Below, one piece after another: positions 36,385 to 49,805 of a stretch of DNA of 64,000 bases (positions within the stretch are counted from its first letter, which is position 1; each line of letters starts with the position of its first letter). Position numbers and translations under genes: made by a program. Origin of the DNA: Onchocerca volvulus (lineage: Eukaryota > Nematoda > Chromadorea > Rhabditida > Onchocercidae); the NCBI GenBank assembly GCA_000499405.2, contig HG738138.1, positions 16,903,054 to 16,967,053 of the forward strand, given 5' to 3'. Below the pieces are notes generated by a model. The model was not told where the DNA came from, ran no database searches, and saw only the letters and a program-made list of their open reading frames with translations.

Positions 36385-36989
36385 TTTTGTGCTACAAAAA
36401 ATGAATGTGATTAAATTAACGAATTATGATTAAATTTGTTAGGATATTACAATCAAATGGATGCATGCAAAACTAAGTGTAAATTTGGAATCATTACTTC
36501 TATGTATTTGGTTATTTCAACTCAGAGAAACCATTTAAAAATTTATTTTCATTTTTCATTTGTACATATTGATGTGAAAGCATTTATATTGATAGAAAAT
36601 GACATCTGAAATTTTATTTATCGCTTGAATATCCACTTGAATACGTAGCAAAACATTTATGGCATTTTTCTCTCCCTTTCTTTCCTTTTCATATTCGTAA
36701 TTAGTAAGCTAATTATAGACTGAAAATTCCTATCAGAAACTTAGGTTTGATAAACATTAAGTGGAATTTAAAAAAAAAAAAAAAAAGGAAAGTATGCTAT
36801 TTTTAAGATAATATATTACCTTGCTTGACATCCATTTTTTTGAATTAATTTATTGTTCACCAAATATTGTCATTCTTGTCTTTCGCGAAATCCAGTACTG
36901 TAAACGGCAAATGATAAGTTATCATCAATATTATCTCTGTAATGAAATGATATAAATTTGAGTTTTTCCAGGAAAAATACTGACATTTG

Positions 36990-37175
36990 TATCTTTTACT
37001 GAGCAAATATTAATACTTTTTCATTTTTCTGAAAAAAGATTGATACTTATTCATCTTTCCGAAAGAAGTACGAATACTTGTGTATTGCTCCGGAAGAAGT
37101 ATTGATACTTGTTCGTCGTTCCGGAAGAAATATTCTTGTTTGTCGTTCCGGAAGTAATATTGAACTTGTTCATCC
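36990..37175. repeat. Tandem array, about 31-base unit with TTCCGGAAGAAGTATTGATA
   Basis: Repeated TTCC/CTCCGGAAG cores at about 37057, 37088, 37119 and 37146 give spacings of 31, 31 and 27 bases. The core is separated by GATACTTGTTCATC/GTCG. The minus strand is open through it and reads a repeated FRNDEQ-like peptide, a by-product of the repeat. Confidence 0.75.
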
Positions 37176-38844
37176 ACACAGAAATTTACTTTTCTGCAAA
37201 TTATGCGCAAATTTTTCTGGATAATAATAAAAAAGACAAAGATTACGAATAGTAAAAAATGAATGTAACACTATGATATTATGCAAAAAAAAAGTAAAAA
37301 ATAATAGTAAGATAGAATTGTAATTTAGATAACATACTTTTTAAAGAGGAATGATGAGAACCTTTCTGTCTTAAAATTATCAAACGAACTATCATTCTCA
37401 ATTGTTTCTTTTCTTCAGAATCTTTCTTAAATATTTTCACTATTATTTATTCAAAAGAGTTATGCTTTATCTCTATCACTACAAAAACTTTTTCCTCCTT
37501 ATTTTTATTTTAGGATGTCGTTATTTCTCTTTTTTTCTTTTTTTTTTTTTAATCGGTTGGCATGGTGATTAGTTTAATTAAAGAATTGAACGAAATTGTA
37601 TATGTAATAGCAATAGCGAAGTATTCATTTATCGGAAGAATTTACTTGTCGCATACAATCCTTTTTTTATTAAATTTTCTTTACTTCCTTTGATAAATGT
37701 TTTTTGTCATAATTTCAAATATAACTTTCCTTTTCCATTTTTTTTCTCGCTGATTTTTAACTAAAATCTATTTCATTTAATTTTTCATTTTTTTTCTCTT
37801 CTACTTTTAACTAAAATCGAATTTCATTTTAATTGTATTCATCATCAATAGCTATATTGACACTCAATCTTCTATTTTCTTTCCTTTTTAAATTCTTTGT
37901 ATGAAAAATGAAATTTATGCAAGAAATCAACAAATATGTTTGTATGCTTATTCTATTCTGTCGTGTTGTTTGCTTTTTGAATAGGAGTATTTTCCAAAAG
38001 TTTTCCCTTACTTTGACATCTATAATATGACAGCAAATTGATTGTGTTAATGATATTTTTTGTTTAATATGAAATTTCAAACTAATATATTTTGGTAACA
38101 AAAAGAAAAATGAATAGATCATTAATAATATGTTGTCGAAGAAAAAGAAAAAAAAAATGAAAAGAAAAACAAAAATTTGTGAAATGTTTATTTTGTTTAT
38201 TCATTCATAACCAACAAAATCTCGCGATTTTATCTCCTCTTTCTCTTTTTTTGTTCCTTTTATATCGTAATAACATCAAAATAATAATAATTAAATGAAT
38301 GAATATATTATGGAGTGAAATATTATGATATGTTCGTTTATCTAAATTGTAGAAATTGATTCATAAAATTTGATTAACTTTTTTCTTCATTTTATAATCA
38401 ATTAACTTAATAAGTATCAACTGTGAATCAGTGAAGTGATTTGATAGAAGTTTGTATAAGGGTGACAAATATACATAGCAATCTCTTAGTCATCACTGAT
38501 TTGTTTGTCCCCTTTTTCCGCTTGAAAAGGTTCTCCTTTATAATATTTGAAAATTCGGTTTGATTTAATTGTTGTATCTTCGATAGCCCCACTTTTCCTC
38601 CTTCTTCTCTCTCTCTCCCTTTTTCTGTTCAATTCAATACTTATTTTGTTTACTTCACAACTCAAACAAACCTTTCGTATAATCCTTCCTCGATCATTAT
38701 TCCGTAAGAATTTACTCCAAGATGATGAGCTATCTATATAAACAGGCATCATAACATATCATTTTCCATTAATTATCATCATCAACAATTTCTATGAATC
38801 CTTGTAATATTATCACTATCAGTTAATACAATGATATCATAATA

Positions 38845-39530
38845 ATTACCAAGTTTAAATAACAAATTGATGAAAAAAAGGAACGACTAATCACTTGTTA
38901 AATTTATTGTTATCAATAATTTGCATAGATTTTTATATCTTATCATCATCAAGTGTTACAATGATGATGATAATACTTATCAAGTTTAAATACTAACTAA
39001 TTAAGGAGAAAGAAGGATTACTTGCTACAATTTATTATTATTAACACATCGAAAAAAAAAAATCTTACAATACTACAGTGACAATGTTGATGATAGTGAT
39101 AATATTAATCAAATTTAAATAGCAAATTGATTAAGAAGAAAAAAAAACTACTTTTTGCAATTCATTATTATCAATAATTTTCATGAATCCTTACAATACA
39201 TTATCAATACTACTATGATTGTGATAACAGTTATCAACTTGAAATAGTAGACTGATCAAAACGAAAAAATAATTGCTTTTTATAATTCATGTAGCACTAT
39301 CAATATTATAATCATAGTAATTAATGATAACAACAACAGCTATCAAGTTTAAGTAGCAAATTAATCAAAAAGAAGAAAGACTATTTTTTACAATCTATTA
39401 TCAGCAACAATTTGCCAGAATGTTTATATACTATCAATACCATGCTTATAATGATTAATGATAGCGATAATAATTATCAGTTTAAAACCAAATTGATCAA
39501 AAAGGGAAGAAAAAGAATATTTGCTACAAT
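38845..39530. repeat. Six-copy tandem array, about 125-base unit
   Basis: Each unit contains an AAGTTTAAATAGCAAATTGA-like anchor, an A/G-rich stretch, ACTTTTTACAATT-ATTATTATCAATAATTT, and a run of ATCATAATGATAA-like trinucleotides. Anchors lie at about 38851, 38982, 39111, 39236, 39345 and 39479, spacing 131, 129, 125, 109 and 134. Confidence 0.85.
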
Positions 39531-39944
39531 TTTTGCAGTATTTTTTTATCGATTTGAAAACAAAAATATATTACGTAAAAAGAAAAGAAAGGCACAAAAA
39601 AGAAAAAACAGACCATTGATAGCACTGCAGGTGATAGATGACAAGCGACAGATGGTATGAATTCCTTGCATAAAAGCACAAAAGGACCGAAGAAAGATTG
39701 GAGATTTTCCATTTTTAAAGTAATGAATAACCTGATTTATTGGTCTATAAATGGATCAAGATTTTTCAGCATTTTCTGTATTTCTACTACATATCTCCTT
39801 TCCATACTTTCCATCTTTCTCCCATTTTAAGACAAATCCGGAAAATCTACAAAAATTATAACCTGATTGATTTTCAAAACTTTCTTTTTTTTTTCGGTCT
39901 GTTCCATATTCCTCCCTTTTTTCCGAACTTGTCTTCTCTTTATC

Positions 39945-40455
39945 TTTTTTTCTGGATTAATTCCAAACCAATTTCCTGTATCTCTTTTCTGGATCAATTT
40001 TCCCCCTGTTTTTTTCTCAAGATCAATTTCACTTTTTTCGAGTCAGTTCACCTTATTTTTGCCGGATCAATCTTCTTCTTGCTTTTTTATCGGATCAATC
40101 TTCTTCCTATCTTTTTCTGGGACTAATTTTTTCCTTACTCTTTTTACGTTTAATTCTCCCTATCCTTTTTAAAAATCAATTCTCATTTCCCTCCCTTCAG
40201 GATCAGTCTTCTCCCTCATCTTTTCTGGATCAATTCTCCCTAACTTTTTTAAGGGTCAGTTCTCGTTTCTTCTTTTTTCAAGATCAATTTCTTTATCTTT
40301 TTCATACTTTTTCTTCAAAATCAGTTTCTTCAAAATTTTTCCTATCTCTTTTCCGGATTTTTTTCGAAGTCTATCTTCCTTATTTTTCCCGGATCAATTC
40401 TTTCTCTTTTTTCTGGACCAATTCTCCCTATTTCTTTTCAAGATTAATTTTTCTT
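39945..40455. repeat. Pyrimidine-rich tandem array, about 28-base unit with GGATCAATTCTTCC
   Basis: GATCAAT/GATCAGT cores occur at about 39991, 40020, 40064, 40092, 40200, 40226, 40279 and 40391, with degenerate copies between. The usual spacing is 26-30 bases. The purine/pyrimidine bias is strong (C+T on the plus strand). Open frames reading Phe/Ser/Leu through it are artefacts of the repeat. Confidence 0.8.
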
Positions 40456-40578
40456 CACCCCTTCTCTCTGAGAGGGAAACATTTGAAAGAATGTACACCT
40501 TTTACTGGATTTAATGGTTATCATTGCTTGACACACTGTTCAAAAATTTAAATTTCTCAATTACGAGCGGGAAGATGA

Positions 40579-40672
40579 CTATAAAAGAGAGAAAGAGAGA
40601 GAGAAAGGGAAAGAGAGGGGAGGAGAGGGAGAGAGAGAGAGGAAAGAAGAAGATGAAGAAGAAAGAGAATGG
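40579..40672. repeat. Polypurine GA-rich tract
   Basis: Nearly pure A/G over about 90 bases, with (GA)n and GGGA runs. Such tracts can form triplex DNA and are mutation-prone. Confidence 0.85.
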
Positions 40673-41953
40673 TGCCATTTTACGGCTTATGTCATATACA
40701 AATGGTCACTACTGCTACAACCATATCATCACCATACTGATTGCAACTGCAGCTGCATCACTTACTATATCATTTTCAACATTGCAGCGATGCATCATTG
40801 TTATCGTATTGCAACTGCAGTAGCACTCATCATTTTTGCAGTTTTGATGAATTGATCATATCACTGGTTGATAGAAGAGCGGGATGAAGTTATTTTGTTA
40901 TGATTGATAGATTATTTGATGGAAATTATCGTGAAAGGATTGTTTGATATCAAGTAATTATTACGCAAATGATACGCTATAAATGCTGATAAGATTAAGC
41001 AATTTTGATTATTCTCATAGCTTTTATCGCAAATATTTGAACACTAGCTTAATATTTATTTCGAAATTGTATTTAATTATAAAATTAATCTTTAATGGTA
41101 TTGATCGGTATAGATGTGACACATGGACAGTTGAGCTTAGAGATAATATCACAAATTTTACGACTATTACTACGACACTATAATACTATTACTACCACTA
41201 TTCTATGATATTTATGTGAGAGGAAAGCAAGCGGCATCGATTGAGATTAGTTGTAAAATTTTGAAAATGAAAATGCCCACCTAACGACGACTAGCAATAT
41301 CCTGAACTTTTCAACCTATCTGTGTAATCAATTCAATCAATTCATCTATCCGACTAGAATGTCAATTTTATTGCTCAATATATCGATTGATTATAAAATA
41401 TATTTTCAAAAAAAATTTCACAATATTCATTTATTATTTAATTTCAATACTTTTATTGATTAAATTGATCATTCAATTATGTCAAGTTTCTTACTTTTTT
41501 TCATTCTTTTCATTTTTCCATTTTTCATTTGCAAATTTTTCACACTCACACATATCACTTTTCACTCCCATTTTAATTTATTTATTAAAAATTTTGTTTG
41601 CTTTATGTAAATCACATTGACTATTTAATCATATTGAAATATACTTTTTCATGATTTATTTTTTTGAACTTGCTCATTATTGATTAAATGTTAAAATGTG
41701 TCTAGTATTAATATTTCTGATTGTAGTGTATTGCAATAGTCAAATTTCTCTTCTTTCTTTTCTTTTTTTTTTTTTCCAAATAATCTCGGATAATTTTTTT
41801 TTCCATAAATTATTGATTTATTAAAACTTCCACACATTCATGTCATCATCAATTGAAATATCATTTTAAACAAATTGAACCATTTCTTTCTTTAAGTATA
41901 CGATTTCCAAGAACATTCAAATTTCTTTTTTTTCTTTTTTTTAATTATCCGAA

Positions 41954-42003
41954 AATGAAATGATCCATTGAATTCCAGCAGGAATTCAGTGGATCATTTC
42001 ATT
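41954..42003. repeat. 23-bp inverted repeat, 4-base loop, one mismatch
   Basis: Arms 41954-41976 and 41981-42003 pair with a single T/C difference that becomes a G-U pair in RNA; the loop is AGCA. GAATTCC and GGATCA motifs sit in the stem. Confidence 0.9.
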
Positions 42004-42924
42004 GATTTTGTTTCATTTTTACACCATTATTTATTCTGCGCAAACATTTATATCGTTTGTTTGGTTGAAAATTTAAGATTACAAAATGTGATAAAATTTT
42101 TCGCTGAACTAATATAAGCTTGATTATGAATGTTGATGAATGCTTGATATTTTGAACTGATAAATTGGCCAAATGATGAATATGAATCAAATAGCCAAGC
42201 ATTTCAACATAGGAATTAAATGCTATGCCCAAGAGACTTTATCATATCATATTCTATTTTAAATAAGATTAATTTAACTGAGAAGAGGTTTCTCTTCTGT
42301 TTTTTTTTTTATCTCCAGTCCTTTTCAAATTTCAGAAAATAAGTCAGAAGAGCAAATTTAAGATTTATTCTTTAAAGCAGAAGAGGACGATAACATTAAT
42401 GATGTGTTGAAATATAAAGTTCATATTTCTTATATGATTTGATTTTTATAAACTAAAAAAATTAATGACTTTTTTCTCATCCTATTTATATAAACTTTCA
42501 TTAAACTGGCTTTATTTATTGATTATTTTTCATTTTCTTCTAAAAAGTGCTGGTAATATTTAGTTTTCAGAAGCTAGAAGCGCCTGAATTATCTTTTTAT
42601 TTTAGTAAATATTTTTGCTAATTTCAATTTCATTCGAAGTTTCAGGAGAAAAGTTAATTTTAACTTTGATACAATATTAATAGCGTAAATGAAATAGCTT
42701 GGTTACTTGAGATTTTGAAATTATTCTTCTGTTTTTTCAAAAGTTGGCATCTCAGATGAATTTTTCAGATTTAATAAATGCTATTCATTTGGTTGAACTT
42801 GAAAGATTCAATTTTAAAAATATTTTCGAGCACTTGCAACTTTTGTCGCTTTTACTATGTAGGGTAATTTAATTCTGATCTAATTTTTCTAATTAAATTT
42901 TGCAAGCTGAATAAATTACCTACA

Positions 42925-43210
42925 ACTTGTTATTTACCATATCTTTTATTATACCAATTAATCTTTGCTATCTTTAATAATGCTAAAAAGTTTTGAGATA
43001 AATAATTTAAAAAATTATTTATTTCTTTGATATTTTTATCATTAATTTAAAAGGAGAAGAGATAAAAGTATCTATAATATGTCATTTATCATATCTTTTA
43101 TTATATATTTATCTTCTCTATCCTAAAAAATTTTAGATGAATTAAAGAAATTATTTATTTGTTTGGTACTTGTGTTATTAATCTAAGGAGAAAAGAAAAA
43201 AAGTATTATC
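42925..43210. repeat. Direct duplication, about 150 bases, two copies
   Basis: Both copies contain TTTATCATATCTTTTATTATA-like, TCTTTGCTATC/TCTTCTCTATC, AAAGTTTTGAGAT/AAATTTTAGATGA, TTATTTATTTCTTTGAT/TTATTTGTTTGGT and AAGGAGAAGAG motifs in the same order. Confidence 0.65.
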
Positions 43211-44594
43211 ATCTTAACCGTCTACTCAATATTTTAAGTAAACATGAATAATCTAAAATAAAAATATCGGTATATAATATCAAATATCGGATTTGTAACA
43301 CAATTATAGTGAAGGTTTTAGTTGAATAGAGATTAGTGAGAGATTTGAAATTTAAGCGAAATTTAATCCGTTCATCTTCATCCGATTTATCTACCATCAT
43401 TGAAAGGTGAAGGATGAATAACATCACTTTGATGTTCCCTTCCTCTTTAAATTTAAATTTACTTTCCATTTTATGATATTTTTTCTCTTTTAAAGAAAAC
43501 AAAAAAGGAATTTTCGATGACAAGTCATCGAATAGTTACTGTTACATGATGTTAAATGCTTCGTTCAAACTTATAATATGACCTTAATGACCTTGAAAAC
43601 TTAAATGACTCATGAAGTATTCCTGAAAGAAAACAATTTTGCTTTGTAACTAAAAGTTTTCAGGCAATGCACTTTTTATTTGCTTTGTTATCTTTTTTAA
43701 GTAATTATAAACTGATAAATAATTAGCCGATACAAATCAATAAAAATTTTAATTTAGAACAGATTGTGCCTTTGTGAAGAACTAAAGAAAAGTGCTTCTG
43801 CGTTATTTACCCTTAATTTTCCAAAAGAGGATTAAGATCATCGGTTCCTGTTCCGAAATAGAATAAATATTTGAATTGAAAAAATTAAAAATTAGTGAAG
43901 TTAATATATCAATTCTTTTTCATAAGGAAATTTCCGGAAAAATACACGAACCACTGTAGATAATTTCATTATGAATCGATCTTTGGACTTCAACTTCTAT
44001 ACTTTCAAATTATAATCATTTTCTTGGCTATTTTGCTTCTTTCTGTTTGCCATTATAGCTAGGCTTTCAAGATACTTGAATACAATTTCTATATATTCAT
44101 TTAATATTCGGCGATAGTTAATTCTCTTTGTTAAAATAGTTTGCCTAAATGGAAAATCAATATTTAATTACTTTCATCATTCCACCTCATTAACTCTTTT
44201 AAAATTTCATTTTCTACTTCATCATTCGGAAAAAATAATTTTGGAATTTTTTGAAAAATTAGTCTAAATAAATTTCAAATATAGTATCATTATTGTACAT
44301 TATTTGATCATTGCTATACCATGCTGTAGAGGTAATATTTTATTTTTTCTCTCTTGTACATTAAGAATTTGGACCTATCATCAGGAAATGGTAGTTAATA
44401 AATTGTGGCATATAGCCACCAAATGATAATACTGATGAAAAGATAACTGATAAGATCTGGCATATTGCGTTCATTCAGCTCAATTAACCTCAATCGTTGG
44501 GTTTTATTGTTACTGATATGTCCATCACTTGATATTGTTCATTCTTCTATTCGCCATTTTTGTTTTTGTGGACATTACACATATATTATAGTGA

Positions 44595-44830
44595 CAGTCA
44601 GGTGATACGTTTAATATTTCAGATAAATCCGTAAAAACAGAATGCTTAATTTTTGGATAAATTTATTTATCCAAAAAGAAAACTTAAACATTTGATAAGT
44701 AAGTCACCAACAACTTTTTGGATAAGTTTGACATTTTAGGTAAACCGTTAAAAAAGCGAAATGTCTAATTTTTTTTTCGGTAAGTTTAATATTTTAGGTG
44801 AATCAATAAAAAGCAAAATGTTTGATTGTA
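44595..44830. repeat. Tandem array with AAGTTTAATATTTTAGGTAAATC-like unit
   Basis: About three to four copies, 60-90 bases apart. Each combines TTTAATATTTYAGRTRAATC with GTAAAAA-GCGAAATGTCTAATTTTTTG. Confidence 0.6.
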
Positions 44831-45899
44831 ATATTTCACAGAAAAAAAGAAAAAGAATATATAGAAAGATAGATAAAGGAAGTTTTTGGATAAATTTTTC
44901 GGATAGAATTGAATAATGAATGGCATCAATGGCATTTTCAGTTCATTTTACGAAATTTAAAGAATTCATCTTATGCATTATTACATTTATCATTAGTTGT
45001 AGCAAAGGCTTTTGCAACGGCACCTTTTTTTTTTTTTTTTTTTTGTTAAACTATTTTGAAATAAGCCTATAATTAACTAATTAGTTTCCAAACCTTTTTG
45101 TAAACTTTTTACAGCTATTTTAAAAAAAAGCAAGTTTAACGACTCAAAATTTGCGGAAAACTATCCCAAAATAATTAACGGACACATTTTAAAAGTCAAA
45201 AAAAAAAAGAAAAGAGAACTCTTCGAAAAGAAAGCAGAATAGTTCATTCTTTTTTTCTTTTTCCAAAAACTGTTCTACGATTCTTACGAATATCACTTGA
45301 ACGATAGCATTGTTTGTCATATTTCAATACTTCAAATCTAAATTTGAGTATTTTATCCATCTAATCTGATTATATTTTCATACTTTACATAGTCAAAGTA
45401 GTAATAACTAAAAAAATAAAGCTATGTAATAGCTTTGGTATCTCATATTAAACGATATGATGAGAAATGAATGATAAATTGATTTGAATATACTTTTAGT
45501 TTTTTCTTTTTCCTGGAAAATAATACGAAATTAAACTTTTCCTTAATAACATTTCAACATTTTATCAGCTATGATAATAAAAAAAAGACGTATGTATTCA
45601 ACTTTTAAGTTTATTGATAAGAAAATCTGTTCCATATATGTGATATGAGGTCATCTTTCCACTTTTAGATATTATAATCTGTTGCTGATCATTCTTTTCG
45701 CTGCTTAGATGTTAAGTATGAATTACTTACTTATTTGCAAATATTATTTCAAAACCGTTTTATTTGAATATAATATCCAGTTATCCGTTTTCCTTCTTCA
45801 ATAAATTTATCTTTTCACTAATTTCCGGCTAAATTTCCGGTTCTTCCTTCATCATTTTCCAGTTCTTTTCATTCTTCAGAATGATGGATATAAATAATA

Positions 45900-46335
45900 C
45901 TTTCTTTTCAGCAAATGATAATAATGAACGACAAATAAGCGATAGTAAACGGAGCAGTGTTTCTTCTCTAATAATTTATGAATAGAGTTAATAAAGAATT
46001 TTTCTTTCACTAAGTGATAAGAAGGTAATAGTAAGAAGTATTTCTCTTCCTATAACTAATAAGTAAGTGATAATAGATGAAATGATGTTTTCCATGCAGT
46101 AAATGATAAACTGGTGATAGTAAACGAATATTTCTCCTCCAGTAAGTGATTATTAATAAGTAGTAATAAATAAGGTGTATTTCTTTTCCAGTAAACAAAA
46201 GATAATAAACGAAATAATATTTCTTTTTCAATAAATGATAAGTGGATGATAGTAAACAAATATTTTTCTTTCTAAGTGATAAGGAAAGCGGAATTTTTCC
46301 TGCAATAAGATTGATAAATAGGTGATTATAATATA
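45900..46335. repeat. Tandem array with TATTTCTCTTTCAGTAAGTGATAATAGTAAACGA-like unit
   Basis: Copies recur every 55-65 bases. Motifs shared are ATTTCT(T/C)(T/C)T(C/T)CAGTAA, TGATAA and AGTAAACGAA. The minus strand is open for 136 codons and encodes a repeated YHLL/EKYYF-type peptide, which follows from the repeat rather than from a gene. Confidence 0.7.
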
Positions 46336-46574
46336 ATATTTCTCTTTTAGCAACTTTTTTTTTTTTTTTTTTGATGCCTTTTCTCTGAATAATATTTCTA
46401 TATCTTTTCTCTAATAGCATTTAAGTTTTACCAATCTCTTTCATATAATAATGATAAATTATAGATAGAAGATATCTTTCTTCTCTAATCGATCACTGAA
46501 ATTCTCGACATAAGAAGTCACTGTTTTTGTTGTGTAAGCAAAAGTTGAGCTTTGGAGTTAGCAGCTATTTACTA

Positions 46575-47480
46575 CCCTTCCATTTATCTTTTGTTAATCG
46601 AAATTTTGCGAATTTTGTTTTCTTACCAAATAGTTTTGCAAATTGTTAGGAGAAAAAAAAAGGGAAGAACAAACATTTAGAGGAAAAGGCATTCATTTAC
46701 TATTTGTCATCAACCATCGATGTAACGAATATTGAAAACAGAAAAAAGGCAGCAATTTGGGAAATGTCAGAAATGAACGGACTGAAGGAGAGAGAAAAAG
46801 GAATTGATACTAGAAAAGTAATGAAATACTAAAAAAAATTTTGTTTTTGGACAGGACGGAATATTTTGCACATAAATTGACATCGGTCTTCGGGAAAGAG
46901 AAAGATTAGTTCGTTTTTTCCTCTTTTTTTTTTCGATTTTTTTTCTTTGAAAAATTAAGCTTAATGGATTATCTTTATACTTATCGAATGCTTTTCATAT
47001 CTATTATTTATTGTTTTATTTGCTGACTTTTAAAATTTTCGTTAAATATTCGATCTTTTCCATTTGTCTTCTGTTAGTCGAGATTTTGTGAATTTTATTG
47101 TCAAATAGTTTTGAATTGTTGGGACAAAAAAAAAAGGAAAAACAAACATTAAGAGAGAAAAGGCATTCACTATTGCGAGAGAAAAATTGTCGTTTTTTTT
47201 TCGATTCTTTGGGAAATTAAACTTTATCATTTAGCTTATAACTTATCGAATGCCGATTAATACCTATTGTTTATTGTTTTCATTGTTGACTTTTAAAATT
47301 GTCGTTTAAATATTCAATTTCTGAAAGAGAAAGATTAATTAAGTTTTTTTTTTTTCCTTTTTTGATTCTTTTTTTTCGTTTAATTTTTGAAAAAAAATTG
47401 ACTTAATGATTAATTTATTTGTCGAATGCCATTAATACATATTGTTTATTGTTTTATTGTTTGGATTTTTAATTGATTTT
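46575..47480. repeat. Complex duplication with interleaved copies
   Basis: A block containing ATCTTTTGTTAATCGAAATT, CAAATAGTTTTG, a purine run and ACAAACATT...AAAAGGCATTCA occurs at about 46585-46700 and again at about 47062-47170. A second block (CTTATCGAATGC...TATTTATTGTTTT...GACTTTTAAAATT) occurs at about 46980, 47241 and 47415. The arrangement suggests successive unequal duplications. Confidence 0.65.
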
Positions 47481-48909
47481 GTATTTTGAAGAAAAAGAAA
47501 CAAGGTTAGGTACATAGTTTAAATGTATTAAAAGAAGGTTTTTAACTTTGGAAAAGTTGCAAGATTTTGAACAATGATTATATGCCTAAATATTTCTTTC
47601 AAAGTTACCATCGATATTTCTATTTCATTCCCCATACTTTAAACTAATTGAATAAAGAAGTTTCGGTTTTAATTCCCTTTACTAGGATTTCGTAAATTCT
47701 TAAAAAGGATTTGATTGTTTTTACAATTATCACTTTGTTAAACGCGTAAGATCACTTGAATAAAGGTGCATTAATTACAGCAGTTGTACAGTTTAAAATT
47801 TTTTTTACGATTAAAAAAACTTTTCTTTTTCAAATTTTACGGTTTAAAAAAAGTGACTCACAATCTGAAAAAGCTGAAACAGATGTCTTAAGATTTTTCT
47901 TTTGTTTTTTTTTTTCTTCATTTTAAATACGGAATTTTATATTTAGTTCACAAACAATGTAAGAGCTTTCTTTTTGCCTATCACTAAACGAATGTCTGAT
48001 TGTCTTACGGAAGTTTCATGTGTAATAAAAGTAATATCATTATATCAAGATTACTGATCATTGTTATCATTTTATCTTGGATCAATTCAACGTGTGAATA
48101 TAATAAATGAATATGCTGAGTCAGTACATAGTAGGAGCAATATCATTACAGTAATACCCTTTTACTGATTATTTTGATCATTTTATCTTGGATGATCAGC
48201 TTGTTTATCATTTGTATTATTTTTCAAAAATCCTGTGCTATAAGTAATTTGCATAATCAGTAATCTTGCTGTAATGCTTTACAATATTTCCCAATAATTT
48301 CATTTTCTTTAAATTTCTTTCAATTTTTTAAAATTAATTTATATTTTCTAAAATCATTCTTCTTGCTATTCGTTCTTGTAGTTCCCTTTCTTTTTCAATC
48401 ATTTTTCATATTGCTGGTATTATTCTGATATTAAATGATACTTGTTACTAATGATTTATCATTTAAATTACTGATTTTGAAATACTATCAGAACTATTTT
48501 CATTCCGTATAGTCATTTCTAAAATATTTTATTTTTTATTTAGAAATTAAATTAGATTTTAGGAAATACTAGAAGTATTTTCATGATGTTTCATATTCTA
48601 TATAGAAATTAAATTAGATTTGCACTAAAAGTCCTTTCTAAAATGTTTTATATCTTATACAGGGATTGAATTAGATTTATACTAAAACTGTCAAAGTTCC
48701 GAAAGATCGAATCTCCCAGTTTTCGATGTAATGCAAGTAAAAAGATGGTACAAAGCAATGAACAAAACGAGCAATCAAATATGCCAAAATGCGAAAAAAT
48801 ATAAATGCCGAAAATTGTATTGCCTTTACTCATCCTGATCGCTTTGAAGATAGGAAAAGACTTTGTTGTAATTTGGAATTTACGAAAAATGTTTTTTATT
48901 TTTTGAGAA

Positions 48910-49225
48910 TGGGAAAGGGATTGTCGATTAATAATAGTTGATTAAAATATATAGAAATCTTCAAGGTGAATACTCCAAATAAAATTTTGAAAACTTCCTT
49001 AATTCTTTTACTACCTGTAGATTTTATCAGGAAATGATTGAAATGAAGTAATAGTTAACATTTGGGTCGAGAATGGGGAAGAGTCAGTAATAGTTTTTAT
49101 TAGAATATATAGAAATCTTCAAGGTAAGTATTCTAGTTAAAATTTTGAAAGTTTTAGTTTATCTACTATCTGAAGATTCAATTAGGAAGTGATTGAAATG
49201 AGGTGACAGTTGACATTACGACTTT
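48910..49225. repeat. Tandem duplication, about 165-base unit
   Basis: Copies begin near 48911 and 49076. They share GGGAAGAG/GGGAAAGG, TATATAGAAATCTTCAAGGT, AATTTTGAAA, CTACTATCTGAAGATT/CTACCTGTAGATT and GAAATGATTGAAATGAAGT. Confidence 0.75.
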
Positions 49226-49429
49226 TTTTTTTTTGTTAGAAAATCGATTCAAAGCTAACATCAATTTTGTGCTATTAGAAAATAGAATCCAAAGAATTGC
49301 TAGATATTTAGATATTTTGTTTTTTCAGCAAGTTTTAATTAATAATGAATCTTAATTACTAGCGAAAAACGGGGATATTTCCACTTCTACATAGCTAACT
49401 GATCAGTGAATGTTACGTTAAGCGTTGTG

Positions 49430-49805
49430 TAAAATTTGGAGTTCAAAGAGTAATATTATTCCAATAAATTTCTTTGTCTTACCGGAAGTTCTGAAGAGAT
49501 AGATGCATAAATCAAAAGTAATAAACACTTGTTTAAATTTAATCTCCGTTAAATTGTTCATTTTGTGTTGTGTAAAATTCAGAGTTTAAAAATACACTTA
49601 TTAATATAGTTTTAATTATACCAAATCATTTTTATTTAATCTAATTTATTTATTTTTTGATTACTTTTTGTTATCCAATTATGCCAATTTATACCATTTA
49701 GTTTTATTTATTAATAAATTTTCTTTTATTTGGGGAAGTTCGAAAAGATAGATGCGTAAATCGAAAGTGATAAACACTTGTGTAAATTTAAATTTCCATT
49801 TAACA
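49430..49805. repeat. Spaced duplication with GATAGATGCATAAATC and TAAACACTTG
   Basis: GGAAGTTC-GAAGAGATAGATGC(A/G)TAAATC(A/G)AAAGT(A/G)ATAAACACTTGT occurs at about 49485 and 49735. GTTGTGTAAAATT(T/C)(G/A)GAGTT occurs at about 49423 and 49568. The unit is about 150-250 bases, with divergent copies. Confidence 0.6.

Noticed and set aside
39740..40172. Two overlapping plus-strand open frames of 101-128 codons rich in Phe/Ser/Leu
   Set aside because: They read through the pyrimidine-rich ~28-base tandem array; length is explained by lack of purines and therefore of stop codons.
40524..40823. 99-codon open frame beginning near the GA-rich tract
   Set aside because: Arg/Glu/Lys run is a translation of (GA)n; no other support.
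43209..43523. 104-codon minus-strand open frame
   Set aside because: Lys/Ile/Leu/Phe composition of AT-rich DNA and no recognisable domain; expected by chance in 64 kb at this base composition.
46010..46420. 136-codon minus-strand open frame encoding a repeated Tyr/Leu/His peptide
   Set aside because: The peptide repeats because the DNA is a tandem array; copies are diverged with no splice context or start-site support.
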